Assembly: GCA_004321915.1 (NCBI GenBank)
Contig: SCQE01000074.1
Location: forward strand, 1 to 59,144
DNA from: Nitrospirota bacterium
GTDB taxonomy: Bacteria > Nitrospirota > Thermodesulfovibrionia > Thermodesulfovibrionales > Dissulfurispiraceae
DNA length: 59,144 bases
Direction of reading: 5' to 3'
Shown here: positions 7,910 through 16,437 of the stretch, one piece after another
Numbering within the stretch: position 1 is the first letter of the stretch
Layout of the letters: the number at the start of each line of letters is the position of its first letter
Translations under genes and position numbers: made by a program
The notes under the pieces: generated by a model
Databases searched by the model: none
Seen by the model: only the letters and a program-made list of their open reading frames with translations
Told to the model about the DNA's origin: nothing

Positions 7910-8806
7910 TTATCGATGTTCCTGATGCAGCAGGAAATTTGCCGGATTGTAATCGTCGGTCAGCACGCTCGCCTTAGCTATCTCTATAACCGGGGCGTAT
8001 TTGTGGGCCTCTTCCTTAAGCCTGATCTCGCCTATCCTCGCCCTGCTCTTTAACGACTGCTTGAAATCGGACGGCCTGTACAGAGGATTGTCCGAAGCCA
8101 CTATTATAGCGTTGCCGCTGCTCTTGCCGTTAAAGATAAAAACATTCGCAAAGACCGCCCTGAAGGTAGAAACCTGCGCGTCGAATAGCTTGTTGGAATT
8201 ATGCACGTTCTGCACAACAATCCCGTTCTTAGTGAGCCTCGATTTTGCGAGCTGCAGAAACTCCTTGGTAGTCAGGTGAACGGGAATATAATCGGTATTA
8301 AAGGCGTCCACCCAGATCTGATCGTATTTTCTGTCGGTCTTTCTAAGATACTGGCGTCCGTCGGCAACCGTGAAAGTCTGCATGGGAGCGGCCTTCACGA
8401 AAAAATATTTCTGCGCCATTTTATAAACAAGCGGGTCCACCTCTATCGAATCTATCCTTACCGACGGCAGGTGCCTGCTGAAGACCGTTGGCACATACCC
8501 GCCGCCGAGGCCGATGAGCGCAACATCCTTTGTGTCAGGATGAAACAGGAAGCCGACAAACATCATGCCTGTGTATTCGAATATCGAAACATCGGGCTTT
8601 GACATGTTGAGACAGGTCTGGCGTTTGTCCTTGTACCGGCCGAAAAGCATACAACGCTCTTCTCCGGCCTGATCTATCCTGATGTGGTTGTATATCGAAT
8701 CGCCTTCATACAGGACCTTGGTTTCCGCAGAAACGGTATGTAACGGCAGCAAGGCCCAAACCGCAAGCAAAACCATTCCCAGAACAAATAAAATGCGTAA
8801 TTTCAT
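7910..8806 (-). CDS. spermidine-synthase-like methyltransferase-fold protein with N-terminal signal/anchor
   Basis: The 298-residue protein has an N-terminal hydrophobic segment (residues 1-27, LRILFVLGMVLLAVWALLPL) followed by a SpeE-type Rossmann domain. Key motifs are ALIGLGGGYVPTVF (SAM/dcSAM glycine loop), SIEVDPLVYKMAQKYF (acidic end of strand 2), TVADGRQYL, and WVDAFNTDYIPVHLTTKEF (the DAF/D region of polyamine synthases). I chose ATG 8806; an in-frame TTG at 8851 lacks a ribosome site and would put 15 polar residues before the signal. The hydrophobic start would place the enzyme domain outside or at the membrane, which is odd for this fold. Confidence 0.75.
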   Translation of the reverse strand: MKLRILFVLGMVLLAVWALLPLHTVSAETKVLYEGDSIYNHIRIDQAGEERCMLFGRYKDKRQTCLNMSKPDVSIFEYTGMMFVGFLFHPDTKDVALIGLGGGYVPTVFSRHLPSVRIDSIEVDPLVYKMAQKYFFVKAAPMQTFTVADGRQYLRKTDRKYDQIWVDAFNTDYIPVHLTTKEFLQLAKSRLTKNGIVVQNVHNSNKLFDAQVSTFRAVFANVFIFNGKSSGNAIIVASDNPLYRPSDFKQSLKSRARIGEIRLKEEAHKYAPVIEIAKASVLTDDYNPANFLLHQEHR

Positions 8807-8950
8807 ACCGGAATATGTTACAGGATTCGGGGCTTTTTTTTCAGTTTGCAAAACGGAAATTGCCGGACAATGGCAGGATTTGGAGATAAGCTTATCAACC
8901 TTTATAAAAAAAGTTGCAGAAAAATTACCAATAGATGCTAATTATGGGGA

Positions 8951-11752
8951 TTACTTTTCCAGAAGATACTGTTCTAATTTATCCAGCAAGTTTTCAGTGG
9001 TGAGCAAGTGTTGAGGGTTACATCCGACAATATGGTCAACATATCTTGGCTGTTTTAATTCGGTAAATAAGTTTGATTTCTTATTTCCTTTTCCAGAGTG
9101 ATGATAAATCTGTCCGGTTATGATAATAGTATATTTGCTCTGTCCCTTCTTTAGACTTTTAAAAATATTGGTGTTGGAAAGTTTATCGTTTCCGATAAAA
9201 TCAATGTCCCAATCAGTCGCCCTTACGCCGTATTTTGTAAAACACTTTTGCAATTCAGACATCAACTCGTTTTCATCAGAAACTTCCCCCAATACGCAAA
9301 TATTAAAAGGTTTTGGGATATTCAAATCTGCAGGGACTAATTTCGACTCTTTTTCATACGGCATGACAGATGTCAGCGCCTTGATATTTTCCTGCGCCTG
9401 TTTAAGCTCCATCTGCAATAACTCAGTCAGCAAGTTCTTATCTTCTATTGTCTTTAAGGCCTTTTCCAATTCATCATAAAGCTCTAAAATCTCTTTGTCA
9501 GCAGGCGTTTTCTCTTCCTTTGCCTCGCTTATAACATGCTGGCTTTTTAAGTACCGCCTTAAGTTATTCTCATAAGTCGAGGTAAAAGTTCCAAGATTTT
9601 GTTCCTTCAGGTAATTAAAAAAAGCATCGAAATCATTCGGTGAGATAATAAAGAAAAACACTCCTTCTTTAAAACTGTCTTTGTAACGTATTAGGTAATC
9701 TTTGCCTGCGTTAAGCTTTAAAAGATTGTCAAATTTGAAGTCTTTGTTGTCTTTAATTTCAATTATTAATGACTCTTTTTTTGTTTTTATAATGAAGTCG
9801 GGATAAAAGCCGTAATGCCCGCTATTTTTCTCATATGCAATGCCGAAATATTTGCTCTCGCTCGCACCGTTTTTAAACCACCAGAGAACATCATCATCGG
9901 TCTCTTCAAGCTTTTCAATGAACTCTTTTTCAGGCTTTGACCATTCGATTTTTTTATTTTTATTTATCTTTACGCTGAAAGGCTTTAGTATTGATTTTTC
10001 AATATGAATTATTTCTTCTGCATCTATAAAGATGCTCACGCTTTCAGGCACCTGCCAGTTTTCATTAGCAATAACTTCGTCGCTCCTGACAGGCATTTCC
10101 TTATAGTATTCCTTCGCCTTCTCTATTGCCCGTCTAATCTCCCCCTTATTCGTTGGATTTATAACAATTTCGGCGATCTTGTCCTCATTGCCCTCCTCAT
10201 AATGGTCTTTAAACAAAGATCTTATGCTGCTTTTGATAATACGTGTTGAGCGGGCTTTGGTAAACGGTATCGTCATTTCAGCGCAAAAATCAGAATATTC
10301 CTTTGCTATCTCCACCCTGTCTTTTATAATTTTTGTCTTTTCCTTAAATTTTACTGATTGCTCCACATCAATGGCGTCGATCTTTCCGTTTATGCCGACT
10401 GCCTTGTTTAATCTTGCTGTTCCTAAAACAATCTTGTCTTTTATGCCAAGTTCATCGGCAGCCTGTTTTAAACACTCTCTAAACTCTCCTGAAAGATCAA
10501 AAACCTCTCTTTTCCTTCGAATCAGTTCGCTTGTCAGCAAGAGGTTTTTGTATTTCTGGTTGTCTCTTTGCATTGTTCTTGTGGTTGCATAATTATCCGC
10601 AAGCTCTTTAACGATCTCGAAATTGTCAGAGGCCGTATACACATATCCGATATTAAGTTCCGGGTGAGCATAATAATGCCGGTGTTCGGGCATGCGCATA
10701 ATGCGCCCCAAGGTCTGGATATTGAAGATGTAATTTTCGGAGTTCCATTCCCTCTGCAAGAACAAGATTGCTGCTCTTGGACAGTCCCATCCAACAGCAA
10801 TAGACTCTTTAAAGATCAAGACCTCAACGGAGTTGTCATTTTTCTCTATGAGTTCAAGATTGACCTTCTTATCTACCTCGGAGAGTTTTATGGCAAGCCT
10901 GCCGTTATCTGTAGTTATGGCATCTTTTTTTAATAACTCAATGACATAGTCTTCAGGCGGTATAGTATCCGCAGGTTTTTTTCTCGGTATTTGGATTAAA
11001 AGCAGCGGGTTTACATTTGAACCTTCAGCTTCATAGTCCCTTTTCAACTGCTGTCTCTTTTTTAAAGCAATTTTTAAGATGTCCTCGTTAGTTTGAGCTT
11101 TCGAAAGGCCGGGGTTAATCTGTACCTCCTGCTTTATCATCTCCTCTTTGATGACCTCAGGAAGATAAATCTCTATTTTTCTATCGCATGTTGCATCCGA
11201 CTTTGGAGTAGCAGTAACTTCAATGGTCAGCTTAGGATTTATTACGCCGATAATTTCTTTTGCCTTATCCGTTTTTGCCGCCCTATGGCTTTCATCAATA
11301 ATCAAGATAATCTCACAACCGTCTTCTTTTGTATTTTCAACGACAGAATTGAGATTAAGATTGCGCTCGTTATCCTGCATAAAAATATTGTCTTTTTTAT
11401 TCAGGCTCTCCCAGTTTGCAAAAAGTATCTGGTTTCCGCTTATGCGGCTATTATCAATCTCGTCAATTGAAATACACTCCAAAAGCCGCTCTTCGCTCAG
11501 GTATTTTTCCAGCGAACTTCTGCTCTGCTCATGCAGGTCATTTACCGAAATCCATATAAATGCAATATCGCTCTTGTCTTTGAACTGTTTAACAATATCC
11601 ACCATAGCTTTTGAAACCATAATGGTTTTGCCTGAGCCCGTAGGGGCTTGAAAAATTATCACCTTTGATTCTGCGTAAGGGTCTTCAAGGTAATCTTTGG
11701 AAGCAGAGACCAGCTGGCCAACATATTTTGTCTGATATTGCAGTTGTTTCAT
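8951..11752 (-). CDS. res: type III restriction enzyme, Res subunit (DEAD-box translocase + PD-(D/E)xK nuclease)
   Basis: The 933-residue protein pairs with the Mod protein upstream. Superfamily 2 helicase motifs are in order: Walker A APTGSGKT (36-43), DESH (153-156), TATP (180-183), GWDCPRA (321-327) and QTLGRIMR (346-353). A nuclease core follows, with PD at 651-652 and E-I-K at 665-667 (YPDFII, LIIEIK). About 265 residues follow the nuclease: a charged coiled coil (about 745-800) and a compact alpha/beta domain (about 815-930) that I do not recognise from typical Res proteins. Its start overlaps the PIN gene by 4 bp (ATGA). Base composition is clearly more AT-rich than flanking genes, suggesting transfer. 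Confidence 0.88.
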   Translation of the reverse strand: MKQLQYQTKYVGQLVSASKDYLEDPYAESKVIIFQAPTGSGKTIMVSKAMVDIVKQFKDKSDIAFIWISVNDLHEQSRSSLEKYLSEERLLECISIDEIDNSRISGNQILFANWESLNKKDNIFMQDNERNLNLNSVVENTKEDGCEIILIIDESHRAAKTDKAKEIIGVINPKLTIEVTATPKSDATCDRKIEIYLPEVIKEEMIKQEVQINPGLSKAQTNEDILKIALKKRQQLKRDYEAEGSNVNPLLLIQIPRKKPADTIPPEDYVIELLKKDAITTDNGRLAIKLSEVDKKVNLELIEKNDNSVEVLIFKESIAVGWDCPRAAILFLQREWNSENYIFNIQTLGRIMRMPEHRHYYAHPELNIGYVYTASDNFEIVKELADNYATTRTMQRDNQKYKNLLLTSELIRRKREVFDLSGEFRECLKQAADELGIKDKIVLGTARLNKAVGINGKIDAIDVEQSVKFKEKTKIIKDRVEIAKEYSDFCAEMTIPFTKARSTRIIKSSIRSLFKDHYEEGNEDKIAEIVINPTNKGEIRRAIEKAKEYYKEMPVRSDEVIANENWQVPESVSIFIDAEEIIHIEKSILKPFSVKINKNKKIEWSKPEKEFIEKLEETDDDVLWWFKNGASESKYFGIAYEKNSGHYGFYPDFIIKTKKESLIIEIKDNKDFKFDNLLKLNAGKDYLIRYKDSFKEGVFFFIISPNDFDAFFNYLKEQNLGTFTSTYENNLRRYLKSQHVISEAKEEKTPADKEILELYDELEKALKTIEDKNLLTELLQMELKQAQENIKALTSVMPYEKESKLVPADLNIPKPFNICVLGEVSDENELMSELQKCFTKYGVRATDWDIDFIGNDKLSNTNIFKSLKKGQSKYTIIITGQIYHHSGKGNKKSNLFTELKQPRYVDHIVGCNPQHLLTTENLLDKLEQYLLEK

Positions 11753-12153
11753 TTCTTTAATATGCTTCTTGATTTCCTTTTCATCTCTTCGTCGAAAGTC
11801 ACCAGATGGGCATCAAATTCCCTTGCCACCTGCACGACAATAGCATCCATGCCTCTTAGTCCGGTCTTGGCTGCTATAGCAGCGGCGTCCATTGCTGATT
11901 TGTCATCAAGCATTACAAAAGAGATGTTCTCTATGCTTGTCAGTTCATTCTCGACTTGTACCGATAAAGTCTCGCTGCCTGTTCTTCGCCTAACCGCAGA
12001 CACTACTTCGACAAGAACAGAAAATGGCATAATGGCAAATGCCTTGCCATTCAATACCTCTTCCATTATTGCCGCCGCCTCTTGGTGCATATGCTCCTTC
12101 TCTAAAAGAGAGGAGATTATAACCGAGCTGTCGATAGTGAGTTTTTTTACCAT
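11749..12153 (-). CDS. PIN-domain ribonuclease, VapC-like toxin
   Basis: The 134-residue protein has the PIN acidic set: D8 in LTIDSSVIIS, E in SVLVEVVSAV near 49, D in GLRGMDAIVVQVA near 102 and D in LVTFDEEM near 119. VapC toxins cleave tRNA or rRNA and are neutralised by a cognate VapB. It overlaps the small gene upstream by 7 bp and res downstream by 4 bp, so mod, antitoxin, toxin and res form one coupled operon. This location suggests it acts as an addiction module or back-up effector for the restriction system; that role is inference. Confidence 0.85.
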   Translation of the reverse strand: MVKKLTIDSSVIISSLLEKEHMHQEAAAIMEEVLNGKAFAIMPFSVLVEVVSAVRRRTGSETLSVQVENELTSIENISFVMLDDKSAMDAAAIAAKTGLRGMDAIVVQVAREFDAHLVTFDEEMKRKSRSILKK

Positions 12154-12356
12154 GTTTTTTCACGCTGATACGCTATTTCATCAGCAACAGACATTTCATC
12201 CCACTTTCCTGAAATTCTTTTTCCGAGGGACCTCCATGTAGTCAGCCTTTTCTTCGCAACCCTCGTTTTAGCTATTTCCTGAAAAATCAGCTCTTTCTTT
12301 ATTTCCTTTATCTCGTGAATCAGGTCGGACAGCTTGCTCTCTAACGCCGTTGCCAT
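12147..12356 (-). CDS. putative antitoxin of the PIN toxin (VapB-like position)
   Basis: This 69-residue protein has an N-terminal helix rich in E/K (SKLSDLIHEIKEIKKELIFQE) that could be a coiled coil or dimerisation segment, then a basic middle (KTRVAKKRL) and a C-terminal tail with W residues (KRISGKWDEMSVADEIAYQREKTW). That arrangement (oligomerising N-terminus, extended toxin-wrapping C-terminus) suits an antitoxin, and the 7-bp overlap with the PIN gene supports it. No AbrB, MetJ/CopG or Phd signature is obvious, so the family is not assigned. ATG 12356 follows TAAGGAGG and the mod stop by 11 bp. Confidence 0.65.
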   Translation of the reverse strand: MATALESKLSDLIHEIKEIKKELIFQEIAKTRVAKKRLTTWRSLGKRISGKWDEMSVADEIAYQREKTW

Positions 12357-12367
12357 AATACACCTCC

Positions 12368-14215
12368 TTATCTCTTTTTGTATTTAGCTATCTTTCTATA
12401 GACATTTAAAATGGCTTCTGGAATTGGCTTTATTTTAACAACATTCGATATGTCTTCAAAATCATCTTCGTAATAAGTATAGTCATAGCTGAAGACATAA
12501 ATGCTGATAGGCTTACTGCCATCTAATTTTTGCATTGCCTTTTTGCATTTAGTGATTGCGTCTTCGTCATAGATGATTGCAGTATATTGATGAGCGTTTT
12601 CAAAGATGGCAAAATCTTTTTTGTTTTGCCTGACCGGATCAAAAGTGCCTTCGGCAAGACATAACAATTCCGTGCTTCTTGCAACCAGCACTCTCTTGTC
12701 GTTGTCCGTTAATACTTGAGGGACAAAATCGGTTTTAAAGTATTTTAGGTTGCCGCCGAGACCGGGGCTATGAGTTAAATTTTTCTTTGCGCCCCAAAGT
12801 TTGACCATGTTGTTTTTTAATTCACCCTTCAGTTCGTCATATTTGTCCGCATTTAGTTGGCGTATTTCTTGGTATTTGCTATATATTTTTTCGCATTTCT
12901 TGAGCTTAGCCAATGTCAGCTTTTCTTCAAATAACAATGTATCAAGATTGCCTTGATAATCATAGCCGCCAATTGCTCTTTTGATTCTCGGATAACAGAT
13001 ATTGCTTGCTATCTGACTCTCATTATTGGTTACAAGAATAAATTGTCGTTTGCCGCCGTCTTTGTCGTTTTGTTCTAAAACAGCATGCGCAGTCGTGCCT
13101 GACCCCGCAAAAAAATCCAAAACAACACTTGGTTTATCAGGAGATGTAGCCAGTTCCAGTATCCGCTTTATTAGCCTGACCGGTTTAGGTGTATCAAAAA
13201 CCGCTTCTGCATCAGGCAGAATTTGTTTTAGCTCTTGCTTAGCTTCCTGATTGTGGCCAACTTTTTCGTGCGTCCACCACGTTGTGGGTGTAACATCCTC
13301 TTTGACCTCTGAGAGAAACCTTTTTATTCTTGGCACATTATTGCCATGCTCCCCAAACCATATTCTATTGTCAGCAATCATTTCTTGGAGTCGCTGAAAA
13401 CTTGTTCTCCACGAATATCCAGCCGGAGGATGCACAAAACGTCCAGAAGGTGTGGTTATTGAATAATCATACTCTTCAGAATAGGTCTTAACGGAAAAAT
13501 CACCCGATGTCCAATCTCCCCTTGGATCGTTGTCTGGATTAGAGTACCGGTCATTCATTTCTTCCGTTCTCTCCAAGCCGAATAAGTTAAAACCGCCTTT
13601 GTCTGTCTTTTTTGTTTTGGCTTTTTTTGCATATACTAAAACAAAGTCATGCATATCAGAAAAATAAGTTGCATCATTTTGGGGTGAAAATTTCTTCTGC
13701 CAACAGATTTGAGCAATAAAATTTTGAGGTAAAAATATTTCATCACACAGAACCTTCAGATGTGCAGCCTCTGCGTCATCTATTGTAATAAAAATTGCCC
13801 CTGTGTCTTTCAGAAGATTTCTTGCAAGTTGTAGCCGTTTTTTCATAAAGGAAAGCCATTTGCTGTGTCGGTATCTGTCTTCTTTGTCTACAATTTTATC
13901 GTTATACATGAAATCTCCGCCTATGTTATAGGGCGGATCAATAATAATCAGATCAATTTTCTTTTTATGCGTAAAATTCAGAGTATAAAGAGCGTGATAG
14001 TTATCGCCTTCGATAAGGATGTTTGTAGGCAGATTTTTGTCGGTTATTATTTCTTTGCTTTTGTCTTCAACAAGCACAGGCAATTCTGTGCTGCATCTGT
14101 CGGCTACCTCTTCAGGTTTGTCTTCCCAGACCAAGCCATACCGCTGCTTCTCAAGGCCCTTTATGAGCTTTATTAATTCTTCCTTTGAATATTTAGAATA
14201 ATCTTTTTTCGACAT
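12368..14215 (-). CDS. mod: type III restriction-modification DNA methyltransferase, Mod subunit
   Basis: The 615-residue N6-adenine or N4-cytosine methyltransferase is of the beta type. The catalytic motif DPPY (93-96, LIIIDPPYNIGG) precedes the SAM motif FAGSGTT (369-375, LDFFAGSGTTAHAV), with the target-recognition region between them (about 170-330). Mod gives sequence recognition to both methylation and Res cleavage. It is the first gene of the mod-antitoxin-toxin-res operon. The upstream region is AT-rich and holds no obvious Shine-Dalgarno better than GAGAAATGAG. No simple-sequence tract that would give phase variation was seen in the reading frame. Confidence 0.92.
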   Translation of the reverse strand: MSKKDYSKYSKEELIKLIKGLEKQRYGLVWEDKPEEVADRCSTELPVLVEDKSKEIITDKNLPTNILIEGDNYHALYTLNFTHKKKIDLIIIDPPYNIGGDFMYNDKIVDKEDRYRHSKWLSFMKKRLQLARNLLKDTGAIFITIDDAEAAHLKVLCDEIFLPQNFIAQICWQKKFSPQNDATYFSDMHDFVLVYAKKAKTKKTDKGGFNLFGLERTEEMNDRYSNPDNDPRGDWTSGDFSVKTYSEEYDYSITTPSGRFVHPPAGYSWRTSFQRLQEMIADNRIWFGEHGNNVPRIKRFLSEVKEDVTPTTWWTHEKVGHNQEAKQELKQILPDAEAVFDTPKPVRLIKRILELATSPDKPSVVLDFFAGSGTTAHAVLEQNDKDGGKRQFILVTNNESQIASNICYPRIKRAIGGYDYQGNLDTLLFEEKLTLAKLKKCEKIYSKYQEIRQLNADKYDELKGELKNNMVKLWGAKKNLTHSPGLGGNLKYFKTDFVPQVLTDNDKRVLVARSTELLCLAEGTFDPVRQNKKDFAIFENAHQYTAIIYDEDAITKCKKAMQKLDGSKPISIYVFSYDYTYYEDDFEDISNVVKIKPIPEAILNVYRKIAKYKKR

Positions 14216-14590
14216 TTCTCATTTCTCAATTCCAATTAACAGATTTATGCCATCTATGCAAAAGGAATAGCTACGCATTAACTTTATATCAAAAGAAATA
14301 GCCTGTTCATCAAAAATTTACAAATTAGTATTTTTTATTATCACAACAATAATCCTATTATATTAACACCTTTTCCCCAAAACAAAAAATGGCCTTTGAA
14401 AGCCTCGCGGATTGCCCCCCCTACCTGCAAAGATGTTCTCCGTAAGACTCCAGAAGTGCCATTTTTTTTTGATTTTTGTTTGGAAGGCTGCTGATTTCAT
14501 TCACGCTCAATGCACTGCCAACAGTAGGCGCTTTAGGCGAGGGAATGACGTAAGCCGTTATTATTATGAGACCGTTGATAAATAAGTTTC
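14216..14590. other. AT-rich intergenic region upstream of the restriction-modification operon
   Basis: This 375-bp region contains no convincing gene. On the minus strand TATAAA (about 14289-14294) could serve as a -10 box for mod, with a poorly spaced TTGATG upstream. The centre holds a candidate structured RNA (14384-14470). The stretch is probably part of the junction between the acquired AT-rich island and the resident chromosome. Confidence 0.4.
14384..14470. ncRNA. candidate small structured RNA, family unknown
   Basis: Two complementary ends, AAAAAATGGC (14384-14393) and GCCATTTTTT (14458-14467), enclose about 64 nt that is much richer in GC than its surroundings. On the plus strand the right arm runs into a T tract, like an intrinsic terminator; the minus strand also ends in T residues after GGCC. 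No match to 6S, SRP, tRNA or a riboswitch class I know. Strand is uncertain and the call rests on pairing and composition only. Confidence 0.28.
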
Positions 14591-14962
14591 TTACAGCTTA
14601 AACGGTCGAAAAGCCGAAGTATCCTTGACCCCGCCGGTTTGAACAGGCTGCTCCTTTTTCACGCTTAAATCGAGGTGCAGCCCGAGTTCGCCCTGAGTAG
14701 TGTAGTCGAAAAACAGCCTCTCGCACAGAAGCGTAGAGACCGTAAAAGAAAGCTCCTCCAGTTTGGCGCTGAGGCCGTCGAAATTCCTCTCTTCGATATC
14801 GTACAGTTCGAGTATGTCTATAATATCTTCCATGTCTCCGGTATTGTATGACTCAAGCAGTATGTTCTCCCTGCTCGGATGGTTATCTTTGGCCTTTGCC
14901 CTTTTTATCTGGTGTTTGAGCCTTTCGAGGCACAACCCGTAAATTTTTACTCCGTCGTCCAT
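14591..14962 (-). CDS. unrecognised small acidic protein
   Basis: This 123-residue protein is predicted soluble and mostly helical. The first half is rich in K/R and E/D (LERLKHQIKRAKAKD, NTGDMEDIIDILELYD), and the C-terminal 25 residues look disordered. I see no known motif. A good AAGGAG lies eight bases before ATG 14962, and the gene is divergent from the sigma-54 activator at 15097, sharing a 134-bp intergenic region. That arrangement could mean the activator and this protein are functionally linked, but nothing in the sequence shows it. Confidence 0.6.
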   Translation of the reverse strand: MDDGVKIYGLCLERLKHQIKRAKAKDNHPSRENILLESYNTGDMEDIIDILELYDIEERNFDGLSAKLEELSFTVSTLLCERLFFDYTTQGELGLHLDLSVKKEQPVQTGGVKDTSAFRPFKL

Positions 14963-15058
14963 TTCGTTTTCTCCTTAATATCGCGAACTTTGCATTTTAT
15001 ATATCAAGATGCGTGCCAACCCTAAAACGGCCAAAATCGACCCTGAACAGGGCCGTTG

Positions 15059-15087
15059 TTGATTGTTTTTTAATCATTGTGTATACT
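15059..15087 (+). promoter_or_regulatory. sigma-70-type promoter with transcript start almost at the start codon
   Basis: TTGATT (15059-15064) and TATACT (15082-15087) are separated by 17 nt. Transcription would begin near 15094, only about three bases before ATG 15097, so the mRNA would be leaderless or nearly so; no Shine-Dalgarno sequence is present. The -10 region overlaps an imperfect inverted repeat (TTGTGTATA / TATACAA) that could bind a repressor, possibly the gene's own product. Confidence 0.6.
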
Positions 15088-15096
15088 ATTTATACA

Positions 15097-16437
15097 ATGG
15101 CTGAAAAAATTGTCCTCTACACAAAAGACCGTTCGCTGAAAAAAGAACTTTCGGGGCAGCTTCCCAGAGGCTATTCCTTGGAGAGGCCGGACAAAACACC
15201 TGTCCAGTCTATCGTCTTTTACGACCTCGACTCTATGAGAAGCGGGGGGATCAAGGAGCTGAGCGAAAATAATCCGGTGGTCGCCCTTACGAAACATAGG
15301 CACACAGAGACGGTCATGGAGGCCGTGTCATACGGGGCATACGAGGTTATCCAGAGGCCGGTCAAAAAAGATTCGCTCGCCCGCCTGCTGGACGAACTCA
15401 TCTCGTTCAGACAGGAGATAACGGAGACCATAGACATGACAGACCCCTTCCCTGCCCCGACCTGCGCTATAGTAGGCAATTCCCCGATAATAATGGACGT
15501 ATGCAAGAAGCTGGCGCGCCTGTCTCAAGTCGAGGTGCCCGTCCTCGTTACAGGAGAGACAGGCACAGGCAAAGAACTGATAGCCGAGGCTATAGCGCAG
15601 TTGTCATCGAGATTCGGCAAGCCTTTTGTGGTGGTCAACTGTGCGGCAGTGCCCGAAGCGCTTCTCGAATCGGAACTTTTCGGCTTTGAGAAAGGCTCCT
15701 TTACCGGCGCGGTAGCGCCAAAAGAGGGCATGCTTAAGATAGCCGACGGCGGCTGCGTCTTCTTTGATGAGGTGGGAGAACTCCCCCTTTCGCTGCAAGG
15801 CAAGCTGCTCCGTTTTTTACAGACACAGACCTTCTACCCCATAGGTAGCACTAAAGAACTGCAGGTTGACGTAAGGGTGATCTCTGCCACAAACCGCAAC
15901 CTTTCGGCAATGGTAAGGGAGGGCAAGTTCAGGGAAGACCTTTACCATAGGATCAGGGTGACGACCATAGAAATCCCTCCCCTAAGGGAAAGGAAGAAGG
16001 ACTTCATACCGTTGATACATTTTTTCTTGGACAGGTACAGGCATACTGCGCAGAGACAGATAAAGGGCATCAGCAAGGCTTTTTTAAAAAAACTTGTATC
16101 CTATGACTGGCCGGGCAATATCAGGGAACTCGAAAACAATATCCGTTCGGCCATAGCCCTTTCAAAAGCGCACTACCTTACCACCTTTGAACTTAAAGGC
16201 ATAGAAGCCCATGTGCGGCAAGCGCAGACCCCGGAAGAAACTATCGCGGCTGCAGTGGTCCCCTACCTGAAAAACGCGATAGAGAAAAAGGAAAAAAATA
16301 TCTACGACAGGCTGATCGGAGAGATAGACAGGGCAGCGCTTCAATACATCCTTTCACACACCCATGACAACCAGTCAGAAGCCGCAAGACTGCTTGGGAT
16401 CAACCGCCTTACGCTGAGGAAGAAACTGCAGGGGTAA
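15097..16437 (+). CDS. sigma-54-dependent transcriptional activator with degenerate receiver domain
   Basis: The 446-residue protein has three parts. Residues 1-110 look like a receiver domain that has lost the N-terminal acidic pair, with VFYDLD in place of the phospho-acceptor strand and QRPVKK at the lysine loop. The AAA+ domain (about 122-350) has Walker A GETGTGKE (153-160), the sigma-54 contact loop GSFTGA (200-205), Walker B VFFDE and the R-finger region. A Fis-type helix-turn-helix is at the end ([19 protein letters not shown]). ATG 15097 is chosen because residues before it have no homology and the promoter lies directly upstream. It is a candidate activator for the sigma-54 promoter at 267. 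Its 3' end overlaps the convergent U32 gene by 29 bp. Confidence 0.9.
   Translation: MAEKIVLYTKDRSLKKELSGQLPRGYSLERPDKTPVQSIVFYDLDSMRSGGIKELSENNPVVALTKHRHTETVMEAVSYGAYEVIQRPVKKDSLARLLDELISFRQEITETIDMTDPFPAPTCAIVGNSPIIMDVCKKLARLSQVEVPVLVTGETGTGKELIAEAIAQLSSRFGKPFVVVNCAAVPEALLESELFGFEKGSFTGAVAPKEGMLKIADGGCVFFDEVGELPLSLQGKLLRFLQTQTFYPIGSTKELQVDVRVISATNRNLSAMVREGKFREDLYHRIRVTTIEIPPLRERKKDFIPLIHFFLDRYRHTAQRQIKGISKAFLKKLVSYDWPGNIRELENNIRSAIALSKAHYLTTFELKGIEAHVRQAQTPEETIAAAVVPYLKNAIEKKEKNIYDRLIGEIDRAALQYILSHTHDNQSEAARLLGINRLTLRKKLQG

Noticed and set aside
12368-14215. Phase-variable mod gene
   Set aside because: Looked for homopolymer or short tandem repeats that switch type III mod genes; none seen.
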